From Ferirhizobium litorale (GTDB taxonomy: Bacteria; Pseudomonadota; Alphaproteobacteria; Rhizobiales; Rhizobiaceae): 64,000 bases of DNA. Shown here piece after piece: positions 48,938 through 58,899 of the stretch (the stretch's first letter is position 1; every line of letters starts with the position of its first letter). The stretch spans positions 122,766 through 186,765 of the forward strand of contig JALDYZ010000009.1 of the NCBI GenBank assembly GCA_030028905.1, read 5' to 3'. Under the pieces are notes generated by a model. It saw only the letters and a list, made by a program, of their open reading frames with translations, was not told the DNA's origin and did not search any database. A program made the position numbers and the translations under genes.

Positions 48938-49474
48938 TTGGCCAAACACAGCACGAAGCCCATGCGCCGCATCCTGTTCCTTCGTCACGCGAAGTCCGCG
49001 CGCCCCGAGGGCGTGGCCGATCACGACCGCCCGCTCGCGCCGCGCGGCAATAGGGCGGCGCCGCTGATCGGCTCCTACATGGCAAGCAATGGCTTGATAC
49101 CCGATCTCGTACTCGTTTCGACGGCCCTGCGGACCCGGCAGACCTGGGAGCTGGTGCGCAAGGAACTTCCGCAAGCCGTGCCTGAGCGCGACGAGCCAGG
49201 GCTCTACGAAGCATCGGCACAGAAAATGGTGATATTCATTCGCGCGACGAACCCGGCCGTCCACACCCTGATGCTGGTCGGGCACAATCCCGGCACCGAG
49301 GACGCCGCCCGGCTCATCACCGGCGGCGGCGAACCGGACGCGCTCTCGCGCCTTAGCCAAAAGTACCCGACCGCCGGTCTTGCGGTCGTCGCCTTCGATA
49401 TCGAAAGATGGCGGGACGTCGCGCCGCTGGAAGGCTACCTCGAGCGCTTCGTCACCCCCGACATGCTCGACTGA
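48938..49474 (+). CDS. Histidine phosphatase family protein (SixA-like)
   Basis: A 178-residue phosphatase. The catalytic RHG-like motif is FLRHAKSARPEG with His17, and the second histidine is in LMLVGHNPGTEDAA. SixA removes phosphate from phosphohistidine, for example on HPt or PTS proteins. The start is TTG 48938, chosen because GGAGGG lies seven bases before it; ATG 48962 is a shorter alternative with no such site. Confidence 0.9.
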   Translation: MAKHSTKPMRRILFLRHAKSARPEGVADHDRPLAPRGNRAAPLIGSYMASNGLIPDLVLVSTALRTRQTWELVRKELPQAVPERDEPGLYEASAQKMVIFIRATNPAVHTLMLVGHNPGTEDAARLITGGGEPDALSRLSQKYPTAGLAVVAFDIERWRDVAPLEGYLERFVTPDMLD

Positions 49475-49511
49475 ACGACGGTCGAGCATGCCGCGTCTGG
49501 CGGAAACCTTC

Positions 49512-50342
49512 TTAGAACGCTGCCATTTTCGGGTCGGGGCCGATACGGGCGCCCGCATTGTCCAGCTTGCCGATGGCGGTGAGATCATCGGAATCGAGGG
49601 AAAAATCGAAGACCTGGAAATTCTCCCCGATACGCGATGGCGTGACCGATTTCGGTATGACCACGAGGCCGTTCTCGATATGCCAGCGGATGATGACCTG
49701 CGCCGGCGTGCGGTTGTGCTTGGCGGCGACCGAAGCGATCACCGGGTTGGACAGCAGCTTGCCTTGGCCCAGCGGGCTCCAGGACTCGGTGACGATACCG
49801 AGGCCCTCATGGAATTTGCGCGTATCCTTTTGCTGAAAGTCGGGGTGCAATTCGATCTGGTTGATGACCGGGGCCACGCCGGTCTCGGCGATGACTCGCT
49901 CGATATGCCCGGGATAGAAGTTGGAAACCCCGATGGAGCGGGCACGGCCCTCCTCCTTGAGCCGGACAAAGGCCTTCCACGTGTCGGCATAGCGATCGCG
50001 ATGCGCCGACGGCCAGTGGATGAGATAGAGATCGACATAGTCCGTGCCAAGACGCTTGAGGCTCCGGTCGAATGCGGCAAGCGTCGAGTCGAAGCCCTGG
50101 TCGTCGTTCCAGAGTTTCGTCGTCAGGAAGATCTCGCGCCGGTCGACGCCGGACGTTCGGATGCCTTCGCCCACGCCCTCCTCGTTCTCGTAGATCGCCG
50201 CCGTATCGACATGGCGATAGCCCGCGGCAAGCGCTGCCCGCACGGCGGGCGCAGCGACGTCGTTGGGCGTCTGCCACACGCCCAGCCCGATTTGCGGGAT
50301 GGTGTTGCCGTCCTTGAATGTGATGCGGGGCTGGTTGGTCAT
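49512..50342 (-). CDS. Aldo/keto reductase
   Basis: A 276-residue NADPH-dependent reductase of the AKR5/DkgA-like group. The tetrad is visible: Asp in HVDTAAIYENEEGVGEGIR with catalytic Tyr, Lys in FLTTKLWND, and His in LYLIHWPSA. The cofactor loop IPKSVTPSRIGENFQVFDFSLDSDDL is intact. DkgA-type enzymes reduce 2,5-diketo-D-gluconate or methylglyoxal. ATG 50342 with GGAG upstream; the 39-codon extension is ignored. Confidence 0.93.
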   Translation of the reverse strand: MTNQPRITFKDGNTIPQIGLGVWQTPNDVAAPAVRAALAAGYRHVDTAAIYENEEGVGEGIRTSGVDRREIFLTTKLWNDDQGFDSTLAAFDRSLKRLGTDYVDLYLIHWPSAHRDRYADTWKAFVRLKEEGRARSIGVSNFYPGHIERVIAETGVAPVINQIELHPDFQQKDTRKFHEGLGIVTESWSPLGQGKLLSNPVIASVAAKHNRTPAQVIIRWHIENGLVVIPKSVTPSRIGENFQVFDFSLDSDDLTAIGKLDNAGARIGPDPKMAAF

Positions 50343-50468
50343 GGGAAAATCTCCACGGAATGAGGCGTCATGAAAAGATGATCGACTGGTGCCGGCCCGG
50401 TCGGAGCGACGGGCGGCAAGGAACCCTAACCATATAGGGAACGGGTGCGCCGTTTTCACCCCGCCGCG

Positions 50469-50999
50469 TCACATTACGCGAACGACGGTGCCCTTTCTGA
50501 TGAAGGGGATCAGGCGCCGCATGTCGCGCTGACTGACGGCGATGCAGCCGGCGGTCGGCTCGTAGCCGGGGCGGATCAGGTGGAAGAAGATCGCCGATCC
50601 GCGATGGCGCCGCCGCGCGGTGATGTTCCAGTCCATGACGAGGCAGACATCATACAGGCCGTCCTTTCGCATCATTTCCTCATGGCTCGGCTTGAACGGC
50701 GCCCTGACGAGGCGGTTGTAGCTCGCATGCCGGGGTTGATCGCACCACAACATGTCCTTGCGGATGTGGTGCATCGGCAGCGGCGTGCGCAGCCCGGCCA
50801 CCCTGTCGCCCCGCGAGAACCCGTGGAGAAGCGGCATAGTGGCGATCGGCGTTGCACCGTCCCCTTCGCGCTTGAAGGCTGTGCGGCCACCCCTGCCGAT
50901 GGCCGCGGGCAGGCGAAGGCAGTCATATTGCAGCATGGCGCGGCTGCGATTGCCGGGGACGGGGCGGACGACGATGGTGGAGCGGCGGATGGCGGGCAT
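50469..50999 (-). CDS. L,D-transpeptidase family (YkuD-like) protein
   Basis: A 176-residue protein with the YkuD catalytic signature: FFHLIRPGYEPTAGCIAVSQRDMRRLI, i.e. conserved His, then Gly-Cys with Cys as nucleophile. No signal peptide is apparent, which is odd for a peptidoglycan enzyme but common in this subgroup (DUF/ErfK-like with RxxRW-type start). The start at ATG 50999 has AAAGG five bases before; TTG 51017 and ATG 51014 are alternatives. Confidence 0.85.
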   Translation of the reverse strand: MPAIRRSTIVVRPVPGNRSRAMLQYDCLRLPAAIGRGGRTAFKREGDGATPIATMPLLHGFSRGDRVAGLRTPLPMHHIRKDMLWCDQPRHASYNRLVRAPFKPSHEEMMRKDGLYDVCLVMDWNITARRRHRGSAIFFHLIRPGYEPTAGCIAVSQRDMRRLIPFIRKGTVVRVM

Positions 51000-51162
51000 T
51001 CTTGCCTTTGGCATCAATTCTCACAACTATTTGCTTTGCGCGTGATTTTGCTTGAAACCATAGCAGCTTGAAGCGAAGAACAAAGTGCCCTGAGGTTCCC
51101 GGACTTGCCAAAATGCCATTTTGGATTAGGAGTGGAATGCCGATGGCAGGAGGCAGGAAAGC

Positions 51163-51846
51163 ATGAACGCCCGAACCATACTTCTGGTCGATGATGACGA
51201 GGATCTGCGCGAGACGCTGATCGAGCAGTTGTCACTCTATGACGAGTTCGCTCTTTTGCAGGAAGCTACCGCGGCCAAGGGCATGCAGGTGGCGAAGAAC
51301 AGCCCGGTCGATCTGCTGATCATGGACGTCGGCCTGCCGGACATGGATGGTCGCGAAGCGGTGAAACTGTTGCGCAAGGGCGGCTTCAAGGCGCCAATCA
51401 TCATGCTCACCGGCCATGACACCGATTCCGACACCGTCCTCGGCCTAGAGGCGGGCGCGAACGACTATGTGACGAAGCCCTTTCGCTTCGCCGTGCTGCT
51501 GGCCCGCATCCGCGCTCAGCTGCGCCAGCACGAGCAGAGCGAGGACGCAACCTTTACCGTCGGCCGCTATCTCTTCAAACCCAGCCAGAAGCTCCTGACG
51601 ACGGAGGACGGCCAGAAGATCCGCCTGACCGAGAAGGAAGCGGCGATCATCCGCTACCTTTACCGGGCTGACCAGAAGGTCGTTACCCGCGACGTGCTGC
51701 TCGAGGAGGTCTGGGGCTACAATTCCGGCGTCACCACGCACACGCTCGAAACCCATGTCTATCGCCTACGCCAGAAGATCGAACGCGATCCTTCCAACGC
51801 GGAAATCCTGGTAACGGAAAACGGCGGCTACAAGATCGTACCGTGA
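51163..51846 (+). CDS. OmpR/PhoB-family response regulator, CenR-like
   Basis: A 227-residue two-component regulator. The receiver has acidic pocket D11/D12, phospho-acceptor D55 (LLIMDVGLPDMDG), T83 and K105 (DYVTKPF). The C-terminal winged helix ends in HTLETHVYRLRQKIERDP and ENGGYKIVP. The sequence resembles the essential alphaproteobacterial regulator CenR (OtrR in Brucella), an envelope regulator; this is from memory, not alignment. No kinase gene is adjacent. A cyclic-nucleotide-binding protein gene follows 15 bases later. Confidence 0.93.
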   Translation: MNARTILLVDDDEDLRETLIEQLSLYDEFALLQEATAAKGMQVAKNSPVDLLIMDVGLPDMDGREAVKLLRKGGFKAPIIMLTGHDTDSDTVLGLEAGANDYVTKPFRFAVLLARIRAQLRQHEQSEDATFTVGRYLFKPSQKLLTTEDGQKIRLTEKEAAIIRYLYRADQKVVTRDVLLEEVWGYNSGVTTHTLETHVYRLRQKIERDPSNAEILVTENGGYKIVP

Positions 51847-51861
51847 GCTGAAAGCACCCCG

Positions 51862-52317
51862 ATGGCCCTGTCAGACGATATCCGGCTCCTTGCGAACGTG
51901 CCCCTCTTCAGCGGGCTCGGCGAGGACCAGTTGCGCCTGATCGCCTTCGGTGCCGAACGCCGCCACCTGGCGAGCGGGCAAACGCTGTTCCGCGAGAAAT
52001 CGCCGGCCGAGTGTGCCTATGTGGTGGCATCGGGAGATGTCGCGCTCAACGCCACCGGCCGCTCCGGCAAGTCGGAGGTCGCGGGCCATGCAGGTCCAGG
52101 CACCCTGCTGTCCGAGCTGGCGATGGTGACCCTGGTCGAGCGCAAGTTCACCGCCGTGGCGACACAGGACAGCGAGGTCATCCGCATCAGCCGCGCACTG
52201 TTCCACCGTCTGCTCGAGGAATATCCCGATATCGCCGCTGCGGTCGAAAGCCGCATCCGCGACAACCTCGCTGCCATGGCCACGCAGGCGGCGGCCATGC
52301 AGCATCGCTTCGACTGA
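51862..52317 (+). CDS. Cyclic nucleotide-binding domain protein without DNA-binding domain
   Basis: A 151-residue stand-alone cNMP-binding domain (Crp/Fnr sensor fold): LLANVPLFSGLGEDQLRLIAFGAERRHLASGQTLFREKSPAECAYVVASGDVAL at residues 5-58. The phosphate-binding cassette region reads GPGTLLSELAMVTLVERKFTAVATQD, lacking the arginine-serine pair of cAMP binders, so the ligand is doubtful. No helix-turn-helix follows. It is probably co-transcribed with the response regulator. Confidence 0.88.
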   Translation: MALSDDIRLLANVPLFSGLGEDQLRLIAFGAERRHLASGQTLFREKSPAECAYVVASGDVALNATGRSGKSEVAGHAGPGTLLSELAMVTLVERKFTAVATQDSEVIRISRALFHRLLEEYPDIAAAVESRIRDNLAAMATQAAAMQHRFD

Positions 52318-52326
52318 CCAAATCCC

Positions 52327-53130
52327 TCAGAGCGAAAATCGCGCCGTGACCGGCACGTGGTCGGACGGCTGGGTCCAGCCGCGCGCTTCCTTGAGGATGT
52401 CGATGCCTTCGAGGTGGAGGCCGAGATCCGCCGACGACCAGATGTGGTCGAGGCGACGGCCGCGGTCGGCGGCGGCCCAGTCCTTGGCTCGGTAGCTCCA
52501 CCACGTATAGATCTTCTCGCTCTCCGGCACGTTCTGGCGCATCAGGTCGAGCCATGCGCCGCGCTTCATTACCTCGAGAAGTCCTTCGGTCTCCACCGGG
52601 GTGTGGCTGACGATCTTCAACAACTGCTTGTGCGACCAGACATCGTTTTCCAGCGGCGCGATATTCAGGTCGCCGACGAGGATCGAGGAGACGCCCGGTT
52701 CCCTTTCCGCATGGAGCGCCTTCATTTCCTCGACGAAGTCGAGCTTGTGGCCGAATTTCGGGTTGATCGACCGGTCGGGCTCGTCGCCGCCTGCCGGCAC
52801 ATAGAAGTTGTGCAGACGGATCCGTCGGCCGTTGTGCTGGACGATCGCCGAGATGTGGCGGGCATCGCCGACGCCGCAATAGTCCTGCCGGTGATCCTCG
52901 CTCAGCGGCAGGCGCGAGGCGATCGCCACCCCATGATAGCCCTTCTGGCCGTGCACGATGATATGCTCGTAACCCAGCGCCCGCAGCGGCTTGGACGGAA
53001 ACAGGTCGTTCTGGCACTTGGTTTCTTGAAGGCAGATGATGTCCGGCTGGTAGCGAACCAGAAACTGCTCGACGATCGGCATGCGCAGCCGTACCGAATT
53101 GATATTCCACGTCGCAATCGAAAACTTCAT
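52327..53130 (-). CDS. xthA: Exodeoxyribonuclease III
   Basis: A 267-residue AP endonuclease/3'-5' exonuclease of base excision repair. Metal and catalytic segments are present: NINSVRLR, CLQETKCQ, YHGVAIASRLP, VGDLNIAPLENDVW and the terminal SDHVPVTARF with the catalytic Asp-His. Start and length are standard. It is convergent with the cNMP-domain gene, nine bases apart. Confidence 0.95.
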   Translation of the reverse strand: MKFSIATWNINSVRLRMPIVEQFLVRYQPDIICLQETKCQNDLFPSKPLRALGYEHIIVHGQKGYHGVAIASRLPLSEDHRQDYCGVGDARHISAIVQHNGRRIRLHNFYVPAGGDEPDRSINPKFGHKLDFVEEMKALHAEREPGVSSILVGDLNIAPLENDVWSHKQLLKIVSHTPVETEGLLEVMKRGAWLDLMRQNVPESEKIYTWWSYRAKDWAAADRGRRLDHIWSSADLGLHLEGIDILKEARGWTQPSDHVPVTARFSL

Positions 53131-53188
53131 GCCTGAACCTCTTTCTCTTCGCAGAGCGGTTTAGGCAATTTTTCCGGGCCTGAACAGA

Positions 53189-53223
53189 TAAAAGGCGTCG
53201 CGGGCAATCATGCCCATGACGCC
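53189..53223 (-). terminator. Rho-independent terminator of lolA
   Basis: GGCGTC (53194-53199) pairs with GACGCC (53218-53223) and an inner GGGCA/TGCCC closes an ATCA loop; TTTTATC follows on the minus strand. Confidence 0.75.
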
Positions 53224-53244
53224 TCCGGAGGTGAGTGACGGGAA

Positions 53245-53916
53245 TTACCTGTTCTTCTTGTTTGGACCGATCGAATCATAAGGTACGGCGAAGACCTTGT
53301 CGTCGAACCGCACTCCGGTCCTGACATTGAAGATCATCACCGTGGTATTCTTGGCCTGCGGGTCGGTGATCGTCCACTGGCGCAGGTCGTAGCTCTTGGG
53401 ATCGAACATCATGGTGATGGTCGAATCGCCGAAGATCGAACGGTCGCCGAGTACGATGGTGGTCAGGTCTGCTTCTTCCTTGACGCCCCGAACGACCTTT
53501 GTCCTGAGGTCGATCCTCTCCGACAGCAGCAGGCTGAGCGGCGTCTTGGAGAGCGGATATAGATCCCAGGTCTTCATCTTGGCATTGCCGATCACCACGT
53601 TGCGGCCATCGGAGATCACCCGCATCGGCGAGGGTGCGTCATAGTTGAAGCGGAGCTTGCCGGGGCGCTCGATAAAGAACTTGCCGCCCGTCTGTTCCCC
53701 GCGCGGTCCGAACTGGACAAACTCGCCCGTCATCGTCTTCACCGAGGAAAAATGATCGGCAATCCTTTGCGCCGTGGAGGAGGCCGCCTGGGCGCCGGCG
53801 ACGGATGGCGCCATCCCGGCGATCGCGGCGACGAATGCAGCGCTGGCGAACTGGCGGCGCGTCATGCTAGAGAGAAGTTGCCGGTCGGCCTTGTGGCCGG
53901 GTTCTTTTATGGTCAT
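53245..53916 (-). CDS. lolA: Outer-membrane lipoprotein carrier protein LolA
   Basis: A 223-residue periplasmic chaperone that carries lipoproteins to LolB. ADHFSSVKTMTGEFVQFGPRGEQTGGKFFIERPGKLRFNYDAPSP is the diagnostic beta-barrel start. The signal is unusual: an extended N-terminus, then MTRRQFASAAFVAAIAG, which looks like a twin-arginine signal, rather than a plain Sec signal. ATG 53916 (GGAGACTGGA upstream) is chosen. It follows ftsK on the same strand, 135 bases away, the classical order. Confidence 0.93.
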   Translation of the reverse strand: MTIKEPGHKADRQLLSSMTRRQFASAAFVAAIAGMAPSVAGAQAASSTAQRIADHFSSVKTMTGEFVQFGPRGEQTGGKFFIERPGKLRFNYDAPSPMRVISDGRNVVIGNAKMKTWDLYPLSKTPLSLLLSERIDLRTKVVRGVKEEADLTTIVLGDRSIFGDSTITMMFDPKSYDLRQWTITDPQAKNTTVMIFNVRTGVRFDDKVFAVPYDSIGPNKKNR

Positions 53917-54051
53917 TCCAGTCTCCTTCGATGCACGTTCCATGGAGGGCAAACGCGGCGTCATCATGACAGAGACAACGGCTGCCTCTCCAGGCCCGGC
54001 TGCTTCAGGGCGATGCTAGATCCGCACCGCATCCGCACCCAACGCCAACGG

Positions 54052-56724
54052 TCACCGGTCGATGATATCGGCCTCCGTTGGTACGAGTATTTCGCGTTTT
54101 CCGGCATGGTTGGCAGGACCGATGATACCCTCGTGCTCCATGCGCTCGATCAGCGAGGCCGCCCGGTTGTAGCCGATGCCCAGCCTGCGCTGGATATAGG
54201 ACGTCGACGCCTTTCCGTCACGCAGGACGATTGCCACCGCCTGGTCGTAGGGATCGTCGGAATCGGCGAGGTTGGAAGTGCCGGCCGGGCCGCCGCCCTC
54301 GTCGTCGTCGTCATCCTCGGTGATTGCATCAAGATATTGGGGCGCGCCCTGCGTTTTCAAGTAGGCGACGATTTCCTCGACCTCGGTGTCGGATACGAAG
54401 GGGCCGTGAACGCGCTGGATGCGCCCGCCGCCGGCCATGTAGAGCATGTCGCCCATTCCGAGCAACTGCTCGGCACCCTGCTCGCCGAGGATGGTGCGGC
54501 TGTCGATCTTCGAGGTCACCTGGAAGGAGATGCGGGTCGGGAAGTTCGCCTTGATCGTGCCGGTGATGACGTCGACCGAAGGACGCTGGGTCGCCATGAT
54601 GACGTGGATGCCGGCGGCGCGCGCCATCTGCGCTAGGCGTTGCACCGCCCCTTCGATATCCTTGCCGGCGACCATCATCAGGTCGGCCATCTCGTCGATG
54701 ATGACGACGATGTAGGGCATCGGCTGCAGGTCGAATTCCTCCGTCTCGTACATCGCCTCGCCGGTCTGGCGATCGAAGCCGGTCTGGACGGTGCGCGAGA
54801 TCGCCTCGCCTTTGGCAAGCGCCTGTTCCACGCGGGTGTTGAAACCGTCGATGTTGCGCACGCCGATCTTCGACATCTTCTTGTAGCGCTCTTCCATCTC
54901 GCGGACGGTCCACTTGAGCGCAACGACTGCCTTCTTCGGGTCGGTCACGACCGGCGACAACAGGTGCGGGATACCGTCGTAGACGGAGAGTTCCAGCATT
55001 TTCGGGTCGATCATGATCAGCCGGCACTTGTCCGGCGGCAATCGATAGAGCAGCGACAGGATCATGGTGTTGATCGCGACCGACTTGCCTGAACCGGTGG
55101 TGCCTGCGACCAGCAGATGCGGCATCTTGGCGAGATCGGCGATGACCGGCTCGCCGCCGATGGTCTTGCCGAGCGCCATCGAAAGCTTTGCCTTGGTGCC
55201 TTCGAAGTCGCGGCTGGCGATCAGTTCGCGCAGATAAACGGTCTCGCGGGTCTGGTTCGGGAGTTCGATGCCGATGGCGTTGCGACCGGGCACGACGGCG
55301 ACACGCGCCGCGATCGCGCTCATCGAGCGGGCGATATCGTCGGCAAGGCCGATGACGCGCGATGACTTTATGCCTGGCGCCGGCTCGAGTTCGTACAGGG
55401 TCACCACCGGGCCGGGGCGAACATGGATGATCTCGCCCTTGACGCCGAAATCCTCGAGCACGCCCTCGAGCATCCGGGCGTTCTGCTCCAGCGCATCGGC
55501 CGAGAGGGTGGTGTCGCGCACGACATTGCGCGGTTCGGCAAGCAGGTGCACCGAAGGCAGCTGGAACCCGTCGGCGCGCAGCAGCGATCCTTGCGCTTCG
55601 CGTTCGAGCCGGGCGCTCGGCTTGGGACGGGCGGCCGGAGCGCTGACCCGTGGCGACGACCTTGCAGGGTCGCCGTCCCGCGGCGAGCGGGCAGCCCAGA
55701 CGTCGTCGTCGTCCGAAAGGATCCCTGCAGGGCGCATGCCCATGTCGAAAAGCGGGTCGTCATCATCCAGATCATCGTCGATCGACATCGGTGGGGCGGA
55801 AATGGCGCGACGCGCCGCGCCCGTGCCCCGCGCGCCTACGGGATCGAGCGTCGGCTCCATCCGCTCGCCGGGACTGCGGGGCGCCTTCGCCCTTACCGGT
55901 TCGTTGAGCGTGCCGAACTCGTCGTCGTTGAAATCATAGGGCTGCTCGAACTCGCGGTCGCCGCGCCGGCGCTGCGCCAGACCGAGAAGACGACGGACCC
56001 GTGCGTGGGCGGTGTACCAGACATGGGTCAAGGCGCCGAGGGCAAGCATGCCTCCGCCATCCTCGTCGTCATCCTCGTCCTCGTCGCGGATCGTGCGGGT
56101 CTTGCTCGGGAGGCTCTTGGGTTCCGCCTCGTCTTCATATTCCGGCAAGGCGAGGCTGATGATGCCCGAAGCAAAGAGCATCAGCCAGGTGGCCGGGATC
56201 GCGAAGATGACGCCGAGCACCGTGGCGAACGTGCCGGTCGGATAGGCGCCGACGAAAAGCGCGGGAAAGCGCAGGATCATGTCGCCGATGACGCCGCCGA
56301 TCCCGTTGGGGATAGGCCAGGTCAGCGGCGGCGGGAAGCAGCCGAGAGTCGCCGCAGTGACGATCGAGCCGCCGAACCAGGCGGCGATGCGCGTCGGCAT
56401 GCGATGCAGATGGCGGCCGCTGATCAGCGCCAGCGCCCAGGCAAGCACCGGCAGGAGCGCGATGACGCTGGCGAGGCCAAGGAACTGCATCATCAGGTCG
56501 GAGAAGATCGCACCGCTGTAGCCGAGCGCGTTGGCAGGCTCGTTGCTGGTGGCATAGGAAAGGCTGGGATCGGATACCGTCCAGGTGGCGAGTGCGGCAA
56601 CCGCCAGCGCCAGCGCCAGGAATATGCCGAGACCGGCCATCGCCATCGTCTGCCGCCACACGAATGCGGAAAGCGTAAATCGGTTGGAACGACTGTCCAT
56701 AGCCGCCGATGTACTTCTACCCAT
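54052..56724 (-). CDS. ftsK: DNA translocase FtsK
   Basis: An 890-residue septal DNA pump. Four membrane helices lie in about residues 20-190, then a 200-residue acidic low-complexity linker, then the alpha/beta motor with Walker A GTTGSGKS and Walker [13 protein letters not shown], and a C-terminal gamma winged helix ([30 protein letters not shown]) that reads KOPS. ATG 56724 is favoured; the frame opens 14 codons earlier. A perfect CtrA box and a GANTC site lie upstream. Confidence 0.96.
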   Translation of the reverse strand: MGRSTSAAMDSRSNRFTLSAFVWRQTMAMAGLGIFLALALAVAALATWTVSDPSLSYATSNEPANALGYSGAIFSDLMMQFLGLASVIALLPVLAWALALISGRHLHRMPTRIAAWFGGSIVTAATLGCFPPPLTWPIPNGIGGVIGDMILRFPALFVGAYPTGTFATVLGVIFAIPATWLMLFASGIISLALPEYEDEAEPKSLPSKTRTIRDEDEDDDEDGGGMLALGALTHVWYTAHARVRRLLGLAQRRRGDREFEQPYDFNDDEFGTLNEPVRAKAPRSPGERMEPTLDPVGARGTGAARRAISAPPMSIDDDLDDDDPLFDMGMRPAGILSDDDDVWAARSPRDGDPARSSPRVSAPAARPKPSARLEREAQGSLLRADGFQLPSVHLLAEPRNVVRDTTLSADALEQNARMLEGVLEDFGVKGEIIHVRPGPVVTLYELEPAPGIKSSRVIGLADDIARSMSAIAARVAVVPGRNAIGIELPNQTRETVYLRELIASRDFEGTKAKLSMALGKTIGGEPVIADLAKMPHLLVAGTTGSGKSVAINTMILSLLYRLPPDKCRLIMIDPKMLELSVYDGIPHLLSPVVTDPKKAVVALKWTVREMEERYKKMSKIGVRNIDGFNTRVEQALAKGEAISRTVQTGFDRQTGEAMYETEEFDLQPMPYIVVIIDEMADLMMVAGKDIEGAVQRLAQMARAAGIHVIMATQRPSVDVITGTIKANFPTRISFQVTSKIDSRTILGEQGAEQLLGMGDMLYMAGGGRIQRVHGPFVSDTEVEEIVAYLKTQGAPQYLDAITEDDDDDEGGGPAGTSNLADSDDPYDQAVAIVLRDGKASTSYIQRRLGIGYNRAASLIERMEHEGIIGPANHAGKREILVPTEADIIDR

Positions 56725-56820
56725 AGTCCCAGCCTGTCGGTTCGATGCTGAAAGACACGCAACCACCCGCTCAGCAGCGGGCGGATTCGTGATCGTGCGC
56801 GTCAGCTAATCAGAAGACGG

Positions 56821-56839
56821 TTAATGTCACATTAACCAT
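56821..56839. promoter_or_regulatory. CtrA box upstream of ftsK
   Basis: TTAA (56821-56824), seven bases, then TTAACCAT (56832-56839): a perfect full CtrA site including the extended TTAACCAT form reported for rhizobia. It is about 97 bases before the ftsK start. A GATTC (GANTC) site is at 56784-56788 between box and gene. Confidence 0.6.
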
Positions 56840-56902
56840 GCAGGGCTTGGCGGCTTGCACGCCCGGTTGGCGGCCATCGCCGGGCAACGACAAGCGCTTC
56901 TC

Positions 56903-56934
56903 CCAAAAAAGAAGCCCGAACCAATGGTTCGGGC
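56903..56934 (-). terminator. Rho-independent terminator of amtB
   Basis: GCCCGAACC (56914-56922) pairs with GGTTCGGGC (56926-56934), followed on the minus strand by TTCTTTTTTGGG. Confidence 0.88.
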
Positions 56935-57011
56935 TAGGTCCACGGTCGACGTGACGCAACCGTGACGGGATAGGGTCGGCGGGGGGCTTTGCTGCCCCGC
57001 GCCGCGTATCA

Positions 57012-58376
57012 TCAACCGTGGTAGGCGGCTTCGCCGTGCGAGGCGAGGTCGAGACCTTCGCGCTCGGCTTCGACGGCGACGCGCAGGCCGACGATGAGGT
57101 CAGTGATCTTGTAGAGGATCACCGAACCGATGCCGCACCACAGGATGGTGATGATGACTGCCGTCAGCTGGGTCATGAACTGGCCGCCCATGGTGACGCC
57201 TTCGGCATAGCCGATGCCGCCGAGCGAGGCCGAGGCAAAGATGCCCGTGGCGAGCGCACCGAAGAAGCCGCCGACGCCGTGGACGCCGAAGACGTCAGCG
57301 GTGTCGTCGTAACCGAACTTGTTCTTCACGAAGGAGACGAAGAAGAAGCACAGCGGCGAAACCAGCAGGCCCATGACGATCGCGCCCATCGGGCCGGCGA
57401 TACCGGCGGCAGGCGTGATGGCGACCAGGCCGGCGATCATGCCGGACGCAGCGCCGAGCAGCGAAGCCTTGCCACGGACGAAGGTTTCAACCAGCGACCA
57501 GGAGATGATCGCCGCAGCGGTGGCGAGGAAGGTGTTGACGGTTGCGAGCATCGCACCGCCCGAAGCCTCGAGGTTCGAGCCGGCGTTGAAGCCGAACCAG
57601 CCGAGCCACAGCATGGCCGCACCGACGAGTGTCAGCGTCATGGAGTGCGGGGCCATCATGTCCTTGCCGAAGCCGGTGCGCTTGCCGACCATGATCGCGC
57701 CGATCAGACCGGCAACGCCGGCGTTGATGTGGACGACGGTACCGCCGGCGAAGTCGAGTGCGCCCATGCCGAACAGCAGGCCGTTCGCATCCCAGACCAT
57801 GTGGGCGATCGGGAAGTAGACGAAGGTTACCCAGAGAATGCAGAAGAGCACCGCTGCCGAGAACTTGATGCGTTCGGCGAAGGCGCCGACGATCAGTGCC
57901 GGTGTCAGGGCGGCGAAGGTCATCTGGAACAGCATGAAGATGTATTCCGGGATGACGACGCCTTCGCTGAAGGTCGCGGCGGTCGAGTCGGCGGTGACGC
58001 CGGAGAGGAACATCTTGGCGGTGCCGCCCCAATAGGCGCTGGTGGAACCACCGAAGGCGAAGGAATAGCCGTAGATCACCCAGACCAGCATCATGCTGGC
58101 GCCGATGACCGTGCACTGCATGAGCACGGAGAGCATGTTCTTGGCGCGCACCAGGCCGCCGTAGAACAGGCCGATGCCCGGCATCAGCATGAAGAAGACG
58201 AGCAACGTGCTGATGAACATGAAGGCGGTGTCACCCTTGTCCGGCACCGGTGCCGCGGCAACAGCCTCGGCAGCGGCCGGGGCGGTTTCCTGCGCAAAGG
58301 CGACGACCGGCGCAAGAACGGCGGCCGAAACGGCGCCGAGCCGGGCTAGAGAGGTGGAAAGTTTGGAAAATGGCAT
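57012..58376 (-). CDS. amtB: Ammonium transporter AmtB
   Basis: A 454-residue ammonia channel with an N-terminal signal-like helix (MPFSKLSTSLARLGAVSAAVLAPVVAFA) and 11 further helices. DTAFMFISTLLVFFMLMPGIGLFYGGLVRAKNMLSV and DFAGGTVVHINAGVAGLIGAIMVGKR contain the pore histidine region, and FGVHGVGGFFGALATGIFA the second. GlnK, encoded 28 bases upstream, blocks it when nitrogen is plentiful. ATG 58376 is chosen with GGGAGA upstream. Confidence 0.97.
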   Translation of the reverse strand: MPFSKLSTSLARLGAVSAAVLAPVVAFAQETAPAAAEAVAAAPVPDKGDTAFMFISTLLVFFMLMPGIGLFYGGLVRAKNMLSVLMQCTVIGASMMLVWVIYGYSFAFGGSTSAYWGGTAKMFLSGVTADSTAATFSEGVVIPEYIFMLFQMTFAALTPALIVGAFAERIKFSAAVLFCILWVTFVYFPIAHMVWDANGLLFGMGALDFAGGTVVHINAGVAGLIGAIMVGKRTGFGKDMMAPHSMTLTLVGAAMLWLGWFGFNAGSNLEASGGAMLATVNTFLATAAAIISWSLVETFVRGKASLLGAASGMIAGLVAITPAAGIAGPMGAIVMGLLVSPLCFFFVSFVKNKFGYDDTADVFGVHGVGGFFGALATGIFASASLGGIGYAEGVTMGGQFMTQLTAVIITILWCGIGSVILYKITDLIVGLRVAVEAEREGLDLASHGEAAYHG

Positions 58377-58404
58377 TGGAAAAAGTCTCCCTGAACGTCG
58401 CGGC

Positions 58405-58821
<417 letters not shown>

Positions 58822-58828
58822 CTAGACA

Positions 58829-58844
58829 TTCAAAGCGCGTGCCA
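58829..58844 (-). promoter_or_regulatory. Sigma-54 promoter of glnK-amtB
   Basis: On the minus strand the sequence reads TGGCACG-N4-TTGAA, versus consensus TGGCACG-N4-TTGCA, one mismatch at the -12 C. It lies 86 bases before the glnK start. RpoN/NtrC control of glnK-amtB is well established in proteobacteria. Confidence 0.75.
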
Positions 58845-58899
58845 GTTTGCGACGATCGAAATAAGTTATTGAAATATATATATAATTTAGATAAGCGCC

